A stretch of 64,000 nucleotides of DNA, from NCBI RefSeq assembly GCF_047511655.1, contig NC_133401.1, positions 11,936,001-12,000,000 on the forward strand. The letters are read 5' to 3'. Source of the DNA: Castor canadensis (taxonomy: Eukaryota > Chordata > Mammalia > Rodentia > Castoridae). Numbering within the stretch: the first letter of the stretch is position 1; every line of letters starts with the position of its first letter. Positions 1 through 11,400 of the stretch are shown here, piece after piece. Under the pieces are notes generated by a model that ran no database searches, was not told the origin of the DNA, and worked only from the letters and a program-made list of their open reading frames with translations. The translations under genes were made by a program, and so were the position numbers.

Positions 1-276
1 GGCCAGACTCCGATCTCTGCCTCCCATATAGATGGGGCTATAGGTATGAACAACTGCACCAGGCTTGTTCTTGGAGATAGGGTCTAACTTTTTTGCCCAG
101 TTTGGTCTCAGATTGCATTCCTCCTATTTCCTCCTCCCAAGCAGCTGGTGAGCCACTATGTCCTGGCCATCAAGTCTTTTTTCCCTATGTAGCCAAGGTT
201 GGCCTAGAACTTGCAATCCTCCTACTGCAGCCTCCTGAATGCTCAGATTATAGTTGTGTACCACTACGCCTGGCTC
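1..276 (-). mobile_element. B1-type SINE pair, cut by window edge
   Basis: Two reverse-oriented 7SL/B1-like units in HNRNPUL1 intron 5. Each shows the antisense block seen throughout the window: 'gagatagggtct', then 'ggcctagaacttgcaatcctcc', then 'gctcagattatag'. The first unit runs off the left edge. Positions 277-1170 otherwise hold only the ID fragment at 531-603 and unrecognised intron. Confidence 0.7.
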
Positions 277-530
277 AACAATGCCTTAAGTCAATAAAAT
301 ATAATCACCTGTCTCAATTTCCATGTGTAAAAACCAGGAGTATAACAATGCCCACTTTGTGATAATATATATATATTTTTATTCACGTGATACTACATTT
401 GTGAAGATTAATGGAGATAATCCATACAAAGAGCTCGGCACTGTATCCCTCGAGTGTAAAGTGCTCTAGACACATTAACCATAATCGGTAAGTTTGGACA
501 TACAAAAGATACAGGAGAAACTGTTTTGTT

Positions 531-603
531 TTCAGTGCTAGGGATGAAACCCAGGACTTCGAGCATGCAGGCAAGTGCTATACCACTGAGCTCTAGCCTT
601 AGC
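531..603 (-). mobile_element. ID-like tRNA-derived SINE
   Basis: Antisense of the ID unit: 'cagtgctagggatgaaaccc' followed by a degenerate 'aagtgctataccactgagct'. The latter is the reverse complement of the A-box region AGCTCAGTGGTAGAGC. Confidence 0.7.
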
Positions 604-1170
604 CCAAAACCTTGTTAACATGTAAGTTACCTCTAGGGAGAAGGATGGGGACTAAGTAGACATGAGAATAACTGTGCTTTTTTATACTCTTCTGTGCTTT
701 CTGAAACTTATTCAACATGAGCATGTATCATTATCATAAACTTAACATGGCACTTTGTAGGATGACTGCAGAGGGTGGCCTACACAGGCAGCTCTTTGCC
801 CTGTGCCTCTGATCACCCCCATTAGTGACATCTGAGTCCAATCTTTGTAGATCACTTTTCTTCCAAACAACTCCTTTTCCCAGTTCTATAAACACATCAC
901 CACTAGACTGATTTGACTATATAAATACCTGGCACAGATCCCACCAAGAAAAAAAAATCTGTTTTGATGAAGCAGTGCACGGTTAGCCTGTTTACTGCTG
1001 TGATAGCTGGTCATGGTATATAGGAGTTCACCATACTTTCATTTGTGTGGACATGATCTAAACTCAATTTAACCTCTTTTGCAGTTGTGGCTTTCATCAA
1101 GGCAGCTGGTGACAGGCTATTCCATGGATAAACCTACTGTCTGTTCTTATTCTTTCTAGCTCCCACTCAC

Positions 1171-1310
1171 CTTCATCTCGAAACACACGCGACCCCTTCT
1201 GACCCCATAGCTGGCACGGGCTCCTGACCACAAGTATGCAAAGCCCTCAATTGTGAGTGGATAGCCACTACTCCGATCTCGGGCCACTTTGAAGTGCAGG
1301 TCGCAGTTAT
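1171..1310 (-). CDS. HNRNPUL1: HNRNPUL1 exon 5 (start of SPRY domain)
   Basis: Acceptor AG at 1311-1312 and donor GTGAGT at 1170-1165. Encodes [19 protein letters not shown] through CFEMK and ends in phase 0. The next exon is outside the window. Confidence 0.96.
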
Positions 1311-4300
1311 CTGAGGAGAAAAAAGCCTGCAATTGACTGATTTATTTTTAAATGTTTTTATTAGCATATACAGGGGGGTTTCATTGTGATATTTTTGGCA
1401 AATGTTTTAAAGGTCCCAGGAGAGGGACAGGAAGAAGGAAGTTTCCCCAAGAGTGTTAAGAGTAGCTAACACATTTTGGGGAAGAGTTCAGGAGGAACCA
1501 GTGCGCTCTCTAGGCACTCTCCCTTTGAGGAGAAAGGGTCTGGATTACCACAAACTGGCCTGTATCACCCTACATGGGAACTGGGGTTGTTCACCTGGTG
1601 AGCTCCAATGTTGGGAAACTGTAAACAAATGCCTTTAAATAAGAATGTAAACTTGCTAGGAAGATGGTCCACATCCTCATCAGTTCAAAATTAGGATTTT
1701 AGAACACAAAAAGGCTAACCTCCAGCTCCATAAACTCTATAACCACCTCCCCATGCTAACTCTACCACAGTTTGCGATGCCAACTGTGGTACAAAACTCT
1801 GACCCTCATCCATTATCTGCCACCCAGGTGCATGACAGGCTCCCACCTCCTCTCTCCTGCTGTGATGTTGACGCTTCCCACTCTTCAAGGAGCCAGTCAT
1901 GCCTCCAAGGAAGCCTTTCCTGACCATCTCACTCATGAGGGGCTTGCCTTCCTCCAGAGGATGAGCACCATTGTTGGGACACTAGCATTTAATCAGATAC
2001 TGCCTCCAGACCACTGTTACCTAACACTTTCAAAAATGGTTAGCTTTACTCTGGGTAGATTTTTGTCTTTGAGAGCCTGTGACAGAAGAGACTGTATATG
2101 ACATGTTTTTATCTCTGACCAAAGTATATACCAGTGCTCTAAAGAAACCGGCTACATAAAGAAACCCAAGAATAAGTGCTAACCTTGTGCTGTGCTGAGA
2201 ATGTGCACTGTTCTCAGACCTGACTAGGCTTCCAGGTATTGGTAAAAACTGACTCGCAGGCTCTACCACGGACTCTGACCTCAGAGGCACAGGCCCTCCA
2301 TAGTCTTTCCTCCAAGTGTTTAGATTCACAGTCAAGGTGAAAGCCATGCATACAGTGGAAGGAAAATTGAACTGAAGACAGAGCAGGGCAGGCCAGGTAG
2401 TGCCTCAGAGGACAAAGTAGCATTAATTTCACCAGGAACGTGAACAACTGATGGAAACTGGGGAGCTGGTCTTCAAACAGTTAAGTTTCCCCAGAAGCAC
2501 TCAGATTCCTTTCCTGATTAGATGACAACCCCTTGTGCATACAGGGTGGTTTTCTGAGCAGTCTCACTGAAAGTGCTCTGAGGTGTAAGGGTAAGATTAC
2601 TCCTCCCCAAAGAGAAGTCTGGAGAAGTAGAATGACTTGCCCAGAGTCCCACAGCTACAGCTGGGAGTCAGTCTTCTGTCTCCACACCAGAGCTATGCTG
2701 GTCTCCCCTCTGGACTAACAACAGCTCCAGATGGTACCAGGCAGGGATTCTGGAGAAATTCAGAACACTACCTCCCAATACTGACTGGAAAGCACCATCA
2801 GGTGGGCACTTCGAGGACTCACATGTGTCGATGGCAACAAGGGTATCATCAAAGTCGTCCTCATCCTCTTCAGCGGGAGGCTGAGGAGAACGGCCCCTGT
2901 GTTGGGAAAAAGTCATACAAGAATAGTTGGAGGAGCATGGAGGAAGGGAAATAAAGGTAGTGCTGGAATGTACAAGTGGTCTCCAACTATTTCCTGGGTC
3001 TCCATTTCTTCCCTCAGAGTTTCACAGAAAGAATTCGGGAACCCTACAAAACTTGCAATTACTGTTAACTTCTAGGATGGGGACAGGGACAAAGGGCATG
3101 CTCTGCTAAAGAAAGCATCGGAGTAATTTAGGGAGCCTTCTCAGAGAACTTTCCTTCACACCCCAAGATTGTGATCCATGCCCTTAGCCTGGTGACAACA
3201 CCTTTCTCACTGAGCTGTGCTGACTAGAGGCTACAGTACCCAAAAGGTGTCCAACTTTAGGGGTCAGGAAGTGCAAGGACTGGAGCCTGGACAAACCTCA
3301 GTAATTAAAATGTACCCATATATTAGGCTTCTTAAAACCCTGCATCTGAAAGGATTTGACATGACCCACTTTTTCAATTTCTCTCTTTCAAAGTGTCCTA
3401 AATTATGAAAAGATACCTTCCTACTAAAACACTAAAAAAAAGGTTTTGTTAACATAGTGCTGACTTCTGTTGTATGGAATGAGAGGGGTAGAGAGATGGG
3501 GTCTAATGCCTAATACCTTGCCTGGACACCTGGATAGCATAGCCCACTGTGTGCATAGCTGCCCATGCCCACCTGGCTGTTGGCACTCTCCAGCAGCAGG
3601 CTCCCCCTGCTGGAGTTTCCAGTCCTGCCAGTCCAGGGCTAGCACACAAGACTGGTATCATATCTTAAGTCCATCCTAGGAAGCTTTCCTGCTGGCCCTG
3701 GAACAGAGCAAGGGTTCCTCTTCTGCTCTCCATTGGCAAGTATCTCTTAGGCCTCTGCTTTGTGAAAGGCAGTGAAGAAATCCACATGATGTGGGTTCCA
3801 TGTCCTAACTTTAGTCATAGTTCATGAGACCCAGGCCCTTTCTTTTCTTTTGCTGTGCAAAGGATGGAAATGGGTCTCAGGTATACCAGGCAAGTGCTCT
3901 GCCACTAAGCTATACCCCAGTCCTGAAGTCCTTTCTTACAAGAGTAGCAAGCTAATTAAAGGGTAGATCTCACTAGGTAGGAAATAAAAACTATCAGATG
4001 GAACAGTCCAGGTAAGTAAGGGAGGCATGGTTATTACTAGTTCCCATGATTAGAAAAGGCTTCAGACAGAAGCTGAAGAAGTGGGGGGAAAGAGGAGTTG
4101 GAGGGAAAGAAAAGGGATGGCTTATTAGGAAAGGGAAAAGGGAAATGGCCACAGCAGAGTCCATTCGTTTTAGGAGCTCCTGAAATTCACCTGCATCTTA
4201 GCTACTTACCCTATAGGTTTGTGGCTTAGCTGTGTCTGTCACTGTCACTATCTTAGGACAATAGATGGCAAAAGCCCTTTGTCCAAATCACCTCTCTGTT

Positions 4301-7300
4301 CCTAGTGTCCAGTTCAAAGGTGGGCACCTTGCAAAAGGGGATGGACAGGAGGGGTGTGTTTGGGGGTGGGGTTGGGAAAGATCTTTCAATCAAGGGATTC
4401 AGAGCAGGTGGTAAGAACAGACCATTGCAGAAATGCAGGAGCAGTAAGGTAAAGGGCTGAACAAGCAGGTTGGCATCTCATACAGTAAAACTAAGGTGTT
4501 TGGAATTTGTTCTGCAGGTAATAAGCAGGGAGAAATGGGGGAGGAACCAAAAGGTTAAGAAAGTTGAATATGACAGTGAGTACAGGAAGCAATCTGAGGG
4601 TAGGGCAGGGAAAATGCTGCTTAACCCCTCTCAGTGGGCACAGGATATCAGGCAGAGACTGACTAGAACAATGGTGACTACTGCCTCTCACACCCACCTC
4701 CTGTCCTCTCGATGCTCGAAGTAGCCACGTCCCCGGTTTTCTTCATAAGGCCTCTTTCGACTCTGAAACTGCTGTCTATCTGGCTTGAGTTGAGATGCTT
4801 CAGGTGGGAGGAAGCTGGATGGTGCTTCTTGCTTCATCTCTGTCTTCACATCTATTGTCAGGACAAATCCAAATGGTCAAGCACTCAGAAACTTCTCAGT
4901 TACCACTTCTCTGGTCCATTTTACTCCAGATGTTGGCAGGTTCCTTCTATGGGGCATGGCCTAACAGAAGCCCACTGACTGAGCCAAGGATGCTGACTGG
5001 CAGGTGATGGGGCAAAAGAAGCCAGTCAGTTAATTTTCAGGCTTTGTAAGGAGAGGTACCCAGCACTAAGTAAGGACAAGTGCTCTTAGGGCCTTCCCAA
5101 AAATGGAATGGTTGCTTTTGGGAGTCCCTTAAACTCAAGAGGCTTGGACCCCACCTTCTCTAATTTCTGCTTCAAAAAAGCTCTGCCCATCAGTTCTTAC
5201 TCAGCTTCTTCAGTCTGACAAGGGAGGGAAAAAGGGGAATTCAACAGGGTATTATGGTCCCACAGAGAACTTTACCAGCTTTAGTCATCTTCCTACAAAG
5301 CCCAATCAATCCATAAAAGAGGGTCTGCAGTTCATCCATTTCATAGATGGGACAATCTCATTGAGTCACACCACAAACAGAAAGCAAAGGAGGGATAACA
5401 TTTTGTGCACTGAGAAAGCTCCAGTTTCAGAAAGACTCCAAAAATCAGTTAACCAAGAGTAAACTATACACTCGGTCTTAGGTCATTTCCCCTCAGCATC
5501 ACCTAAACCTGCTGCAGTGGCTCACTCAACATCTGCTCATCTTAACACCCAATCCAAGACCACCCTTGGTCACTCCCTGGCTTTGGCACATGAACCCAAT
5601 CTCTGAAGGTTCCTGCTTCTTCAGGGCAGGCATGGTGCTCAGTCCTCTGTCATCTTGAAGACAGCCTCCATGGCTCCAAGGATGAGCGGGGCTCAGGAGG
5701 TCACTGAGGAATGTCTGTTAATAACAGCACAGAAACTACTCTCCTTGGGCCAAATGATCCCACAGGTTTCACAGAGACCGACATACATCTGCAGTTTAAC
5801 CCACATTCATTAACATGCTGAGCCACACACAAAAAACAGGAGATTTCACTTTGTGGACAAAGCAGAATGGAATTAGGCAGAATCAACTAGATTCAGTAAG
5901 TACTTGGGAGGCTGAGGCAGGAGGATGATAAGTTTGAGGTCAACCTGGGCTACAAAGTGAGACTCTGTCTCACAAAACAAAACAAAGGAAAACAACGAAG
6001 GCTCGGGGGCCACAACAACAAGAGAAGAACAAAGACGGGCTCAGTTCTGACACTGCTACTTTTTAACAGCAGGACTCTGCTTTCCAAATAGTAAGACCCA
6101 CATAGTGAGGAATAGTGCTTATTTACCAAGAACACTGGCCTGCTGGGTGCCAGTGGCTCACACCTGTTAATCCTCACCTGTGTAATCCTAACTACTTGGG
6201 AGGCTGAGACTGGGAGGATCACAGTTCAAGGTCAGTCAGGGCAAATAGTTCTTGAGACCCCCATCTTCAAAGTAACCAGAGCAATAACTGGAGGTATGGC
6301 TCAAGTGATAAGAGTGCCTGCTTTGTAAATGCAAAGCTCTGAGTTCAAACCCTAGTCCCACCAGAAACAAACAAAAAAGAGCACTGGCCTAAGAACCTAT
6401 TTCCCAGGTTTGAGCCTCAGGTCTGCCATCAGACAAGCTACCTCCTCAATCTATAAAACAGAGGAGGAACAAGTCAGGTTATATTTTTGTTTTCCAAAGT
6501 GGCATTATAAGCAATTTTGTTCTGTAACAATATATTTACATGTTTGGGAAATCCAGAATTTAAACATGACACCAAGTTTACTTCAGTCTAGGACTTCATA
6601 GAGCCTTCAATGCTCTAATGAGCACAGTGACTCTCCAAGATGTGGAACAGCTAAGCTACATTTTCCAGACCCATATGGCTAAGGAGACTTTTCCTGAGGA
6701 GCAATATCTCCTGGAACAATTATTCTTCAGAACACAGAGAATACTAGACTAGAATTAGAAGGCTCTTTCTGGCTTCCATACTGTACAGTTCTAAATAAGA
6801 TTCAAGTATTAGCTTCTAGGTCAAACTCTTTAGGGTGTTGATACTAATACCTGAAAAGATACAATGAAGACTCTCCTGTCGCAACACCTACAAGCAGGAC
6901 TGAGTTCTTTTCTTCAAAACCAACCTGAGCCAGGCATAGTGGTACATATCTGTAATCACAGCTACTCCGGAAGCAGAGATAGGATGATTACAGTTCAAGG
7001 CCAGCCCAGGCACAAAAAAGTTAGCAAGACCATATTTCAAAAAATAAGCTGACCAAGGGCAAATTCCTCTCATTCTAAATAGCTGGGAGGCAGAGGCAAG
7101 AGGATCATGGTCCAAGTTTCGACTCTGGTAAAGTGAGACCCTATCTAAAAAATAGAATAAAGTAGAAAAGGCATGGCTCAAGTGGTAGAGCACTTGGGAA
7201 ACACAAAGCCCCGAGTTCAAACCCCAGTATAACCAAAACCAAAACTTAAACAAAACCTTGCCAGAGTGACAAAGGCCAGATAATTGCCCAAGAGGAAGAT

Positions 7301-10300
7301 GCAAAGTCTTATTTAGATTGTTTCCAGCAAGAGGAGAAGCAGGTGAGCTTTCCTACCTGGGTGATAGGGTTGCTGTGGCGGTTCCATGTCTAGTGGTCTC
7401 CTGTCATAGCCTGACTCGTTTTCTTGCTTGATGACCTGGGTCTCGTAGAATTGGTTCTGCCTCGTAATATTGTCCATAACATCTTAAGACAAAAAAAGGT
7501 CAGTTAGATGGGAGCTTTTTGGAGGCTCTGAACTAGGTGTGGTTTCTTTTATACCACACCACCATTCTCACTGGGGCCAATCAGTCTGCCAGTGGGTGAA
7601 GAATGACAACACCTTCAGATAGAAAGCAATCTGGGCAGTGAGTGGCCCTAGCTGCCTGAGGGCATGCCCTTTGCTCCTCAAAAGTCTGCAAATCCACCTG
7701 TGGCTGGGTTCTACAGAAACCCAATATACAAAACCAACTGATGCAGAACTGCTACCATCTCCTCATTAAAACAAGGGGATGATAGGACAAGGAAGAGGTT
7801 CAGCTTGACCTCTCTAAGTCCCCAACTTCAGGGTAGGGGCAACTCTACAGACACCTGGTACTCTATTGGAGCACAGTGAAAAAGCCACCAGCCTAGCTGT
7901 TCTGTGACAGTTTAATGCTTAATAAATTGCCTTCAGGGCACAACCTTAAAAACTCTTCACAGCACACACCACCACTCTCCCCAGCACCATTCACTAGTCC
8001 CACCTGTACAGATAGCCCTCTTAAAAAACCTCTTCCACCCTACAACTGCTGCAAAGAAAAGGGGTAGCCACCTCAGACAGAGGAAGAACAATCACAAGAC
8101 TAGCCTTCAGCATCATTAGGAAAAGGTCACCAAATGGCTGCAGTTAGGCTAGAGGGGCGGGGAAAGTGTCTTATGGAACTAGGAGCTCAGCTCAAGAGTG
8201 GTAAGAATGGTATTCGTGGACTGCATCTACACACCAGATCCTGGGATATAGCTAGGATAAGTTTACCCCACTGAAACCATCACTTTAGGGAAAGAGACAC
8301 ACTTTAAACAGATACTTATATAAAAACACTTCACTTTGATTGCGTTAAGGGCTATGAAGCACCAGGAACTGAAAAAGGGACTCAGAATGGAACAGATAAG
8401 CCTCAACTCCAAGAATACATAGGCGATGACTCAGTTGAGAAAGAGAACACTCCTGGGGTTGGGATAACACATGTGAAAGTTCAGAAGTGGGACTAAAGCA
8501 AAGGATCAAACCAGAAACTTCTTCAAGGAGTACCTCGGAGCCAAATCAGAGAGAACTTTAGAAGCTTAGGATGGGCAGCATGCAGGCTCTCTGCCCTAGG
8601 GGCAAGCTCACTGGTAGGGGCCTCCAGAACCCTGCTAGTTAGTGGCTGTGCCAGGAGCAGTGAGGCAGAACCACAGGGAAGGAGAGACTATTCTGCCACC
8701 TGTTAACTGATTGGATCCTTTCTCAGAGGACAAATACATCTGGGCACAAACCAGGTGCAGCCTAAAGGGAGGAAAGTCACAGGTCACGTGGTTTGCTACA
8801 GTGTCTGTTTACGAAGGCAGAAGGAAGTGTTGTAGGGGGACATGAGGGGGGCTCAAGGGTTTTGTTGTAGAGGGTAAGGTAGATAGGAAGAAACAGATAA
8901 TCTCCGTAACTGAAACACAGGGCCCTTTCAAACCACTGTACTTCTTGGAGGCTCTCAGCAGTGTTCTCCCTGGGAAGCCTGTGTCTTTCTCCCCAAACAT
9001 CTCTCCTGCATCCACGGAGGCAGCCTCACCTGGAGAAGTTCTGTTTCTAGGGTCCTTCTCCACTCTCTAAAACACCCCACTCCTAATAAGAGGCAGGCCT
9101 GGTATAAAGGTCCTCAGACATGTGATCTCTGACCTACTAATCTGGGGAGGGGGTATTAGTAATCTACATTTTACAAACAAGGAAACCTGGCTCACAGAAG
9201 TAAAGTAACTTGCCTATGTCATGGACTCAGATTTGAAACAAAGTCCACCTGAGTTCATTCTCTGTGCTCTGAAGCATCCAACTCACTCTTCTCACAGACC
9301 CTCTGGCAGGCAGCTCGCTGAGGGGTTGCCCCCTTGCTTCTCCTTCCTAGGTGTCCCTGCCAGGATCCTTCAGCTATAGAGAAGTGTGTGGGGAAACTCT
9401 GCTCTTCACAGATCTTTGCCATCAAAGATGTGGGTCCTGGACCATTGGAACCTACATTCAGGTTGCCCCCTCCAGGATCCCATCTCTCATACCTAATGTT
9501 AATCCCAAACCTCTTCTATGGCCTCAATTCTCTTTATTCTCTTAGCCTAAAGCCCCAGGGTGCCCTCTTTTCAAAGAAACACCACGAACAAACCCTGGAT
9601 GACAAAGTCCTTTGCTTACTACCCAATCCTACTAGGAAGTAGCCCGTTCCTAACTCCAGATACTAGACTCCCTCCAGTATCAGGGTTTTCTCAGATGGCA
9701 GCAGATCTGCCTTCCCTCCCAGGGCCACACCTCCTGGTAGATGTAGAGGTCCCCTACTATCCCAGCCCCCTGTGCTGGGCACCCAGGAGCCCTCTCTTGG
9801 AGACACTCAGCATCTCCTCCCCACCCCCTGGGACCTCAGGGCAGCCAGCCAAAGCAACAGGTTTCCTTTCTCTTTCCACATCTTACATGCTTCCCCTCCC
9901 CCATATTTGCTGGACCAGCTACACTCTTTCCTTGCTGGACACAGGTTCCTCTGCACCCCCCCCCCAATATTTCATCCACTTCGATGCCGCCAACTTGTTC
10001 CCTGTTCAGCCATCCCTGTTCTCCAAGCCACCCACCGTTACCAGAGGGCTCTCAGCAGCAATGTCCCCAGCCTTCCCAACTCGGGACCCCGGGTCCTTTG
10101 TCCGGTCGAACACTGGCCGGACACCCGAAGTTCCCTGGACCTCCCCTAGAAACCAACTATAAGGCCCCCCAAATCTTCCATCACAACTACCCAAGCAGCG
10201 TCCTCCTTAAGGTTGGTCTCCCAGCCCCGGCTGTGGGTCTCCCCCTAAAATCGCCCGAGCGCTCAGCCCAGCAGATGTCCCCTCCCCAGCCAGGGTCACC

Positions 10301-11032
10301 GGCGCCTCCACTTCTCCAACGCACCCCGGAACCAACGAGTACAATTCCCAGTCCCCCACGCGTCCCTCCAAACTCTCCTAAGCCCCGCGCCCCGGTCGGT
10401 CCTTTCCCCAGGCCTACCGAACCCCAAACCTCAGGATCGCCATGTCCAGGACTCTCGCTGGGTCCCCCAGAAGCAAGGCTCTCGTCCTCCCCACTTTCTC
10501 GGGTTCCTCCCCAACCCAGGACCCCCGCCCTCGGCATCTCCCCTGCACCGAATGCCGGGGTCCACCCTCCTCCGGTCGTCCCGAGGCCTCTCGTCCCCCG
10601 GTCCTTCCAGCGGCGGGCCGTGGGGTCCCCCGATCCTCAGACCGTCTCCCCGACCTCCGGCGCCGGACGCCCGCGTCCCAAAGCCCGTCCTCGGCCCCGA
10701 CTCCGGGCTCCCCGGCCCCCGCCCCGCGCACTCTCACAATGTCCGTCCGGCCCCGAGTAGCCGCCGGGCTCCGGGTGCGGCTGCAGCCCGGGCGGCGGTG
10801 GCTGCGCGGTCCCCTCCAGCTCGGAGCCCCCCTCGGTCTCGACCTCCTCGCTGTTGTGCCCGGGTCGCCCCGGTTCGTCGTCGGCCTCGAGCTCCCGCTC
10901 GTCGTCGGGCTCCTCGGCCTCCAGCGCCGCCTGCAGCCGCTCAGCAAGCTCGGCCTTGAGGCCGCGAGTGTCCAGGCCGCGGCGCTGCAGTTCCTCGCGA
11001 AGTTCGTTCACCTTCAGACGACGCACATCCAT
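1171..11032 (-). CDS. HNRNPUL1: HNRNPUL1 (hnRNP U-like protein 1), exons 1-5, 3' part off window
   Basis: This is the N-terminal part of a nuclear hnRNP that binds RNA and takes part in mRNA processing/export and the DNA-damage response. Five exons (10738-11032, 7357-7482, 4698-4851, 2823-2896, 1171-1310) join in frame to 789 nt, or 263 codons, with no stop. Residues about 3-37 form a SAP domain ([15 protein letters not shown]). A Glu/Asp-rich stretch follows (EADDEPGR, about 50-56), then a Gln/Pro/Arg-rich linker with a second acidic block (EEDEDDFDD). The last exon opens the SPRY domain ([15 protein letters not shown]). The SPRY remainder, the P-loop kinase-like domain and the Gly/Pro-rich tail lie beyond position 1. 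The start is the first ATG of the conserved MDVRR sequence, inside a CpG island. Nearly every exon residue matches my recollection of the human protein, so identity is secure. Confidence 0.97.
1760..2010 (+). mobile_element. Possible old L2-type LINE fragment
   Basis: The block around 'aggaagcctttcctgaccat' resembles the 3' end of mammalian L2 elements. It is highly diverged. The rest of intron 4 (2011-2822) shows nothing recognised. Confidence 0.35.
2823..2896 (-). CDS. HNRNPUL1: HNRNPUL1 exon 4 (acidic linker)
   Basis: Acceptor AG at 2897-2898 and donor GTGAGT starting at 2822. Encodes [19 protein letters not shown] and VAIDT. The phases (2 in, 1 out) fit its neighbours. Confidence 0.95.
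3601..3613 (-). promoter_or_regulatory. CTCF-like motif in HNRNPUL1 intron 3
   Basis: Read on the minus strand: CCAGCAGGGGGAG. This matches the CTCF core CCASYAGRKGGCRS with one mismatch (A for C). The flanking sequence is non-repetitive. Confidence 0.4.
3843..3926 (-). mobile_element. ID-like SINE fragment
   Basis: Antisense ID signature 'caagtgctctgccactaagc' followed by 'tataccccagtcctgaa'. The rest of intron 3 (3927-4697) is AG-rich unique sequence with no recognised element. Confidence 0.65.
4698..4851 (-). CDS. HNRNPUL1: HNRNPUL1 exon 3
   Basis: Acceptor AG at 4852-4853 and donor GTGGGT from 4697. Encodes [19 protein letters not shown], then [20 protein letters not shown]. 154 nt, phase 1 in and 2 out. 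Confidence 0.96.
5896..5990 (+). mobile_element. B1-type SINE fragment
   Basis: Sense B1 core 'gggaggctgaggcaggagga' with a 'gagactctgtctcacaaaac' tail. Intron 2 positions 4852-5895 show no other recognised element. Confidence 0.75.
6141..6378 (+). mobile_element. Composite B1/ID-like SINE
   Basis: The left half has 'agtggctcacacctg' and 'gggaggctgag'. The middle has 'ggcaaatagttcttgagacc' and 'aaagtaaccagagcaa'. The right half is tRNA-like: 'ggtatggctcaagtgataag' with B box 'gagttcaaacc'. The tail is A-rich. Confidence 0.8.
6930..7250 (+). mobile_element. Two abutting SINEs, the second composite
   Basis: A left unit ('ccaggcatagtggtacatat') and a second unit 'gctgggaggcagaggcaaga'. The second unit ends in the tRNA-like block 'catggctcaagtggtagagc' and 'gagttcaaaccccagt'. 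They lie 105 nt 3' of exon 2 in transcription order. Confidence 0.75.
7357..7482 (-). CDS. HNRNPUL1: HNRNPUL1 exon 2
   Basis: Acceptor AG at 7483-7484 and donor GTAGGA from 7356. Encodes [20 protein letters not shown] and [11 protein letters not shown]. 126 nt; keeps phase 1. Confidence 0.96.
7483..9559 (-). other. HNRNPUL1 intron 1, distal part, no gene seen
   Basis: Mostly unique sequence. The only recognised element is a MIR-like block at about 9150-9235 ('acattttacaaacaaggaaa' followed by 'agtaacttgcctatgtca'). An AP-1 word TGACTCA lies at about 8429. No coding exon is visible. Confidence 0.6.
9560..10735 (-). other. C-rich (G-rich in transcript) proximal intron 1
   Basis: The plus strand is dominated by C and T, with runs such as the 11-C run near 9955. 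The HNRNPUL1 nontemplate strand is therefore G-rich just downstream of the promoter. Long open frames here are Pro/Ser/Arg-rich by-products of composition and match no protein family I know. Confidence 0.6.
10738..11032 (-). CDS. HNRNPUL1: HNRNPUL1 exon 1 coding part (SAP domain)
   Basis: ATG at 11032-11030, donor GTGAGAG from 10737. Encodes 98 codons, [18 protein letters not shown] to GGYSGPDGH, covering the whole SAP helix-turn-helix and the first acidic block. Kozak context is good (G at -3 and G at +4). The frame stays open 35 codons upstream, but without the conserved MDVRR start. Confidence 0.96.
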
Positions 11033-11400
11033 GGCCCGGGCCCCCGGGGCGGCCCCCGAGCCCGGCCCGGCCTCCCAGGGTTCTGTCCCCCTTAAACCTT
11101 TCCTGTCAATAGGCGAAGGGGGAAAAGGGGGGGGCACTCCAATGGCGGCTGCGGCTCAAAATGGCCGCCGCCTTCTCGCCCGTGCCCCGTAGGATGCAAC
11201 ACGTGTGCCAATTGGCCAGTACTCGGGGGCAACGGGCGCGAGCCCAGAACTCGACCAATCAAAGCGCGGTTTTCAAAAGCACAGCGGTGAGAGGGTCCAG
11301 GAGTTGCCGAAGAGGAAGCGTTGGCCTACGTCGAAGCCGCGGCCGGAGCAGAGGGCGGGAAAAGGCAAGAGGCGGGGCGCGCACTGATTGGGTGCCATCC
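11033..11400 (-). promoter_or_regulatory. HNRNPUL1: HNRNPUL1 5' UTR and CpG-island promoter
   Basis: TATA-less, GC-rich sequence typical of a housekeeping promoter. Two YY1-type words lie at 11139-11150 (core ATGGCGGC) and 11158-11169 (AAAATGGCCGCC). CCAAT boxes on the transcribed strand lie at 11211-11215 and 11387-11391. There is an E-box CACGTG at 11200-11205 and a GC box at 11371-11379. The start site cannot be fixed from sequence; the YY1 pair suggests it lies near 11.14-11.17 kb. Confidence 0.75.

Noticed and set aside
6888-7304. 138-codon minus frame
   Set aside because: Translation of two SINEs.
9984-10760. 258-codon open frame, Pro/Ser/Arg-rich, plus strand
   Set aside because: It lies antisense in C-rich intron 1 and the CpG island, shows no domain, and overlaps HNRNPUL1 exon 1. 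GC-rich DNA lacks stop codons by chance.
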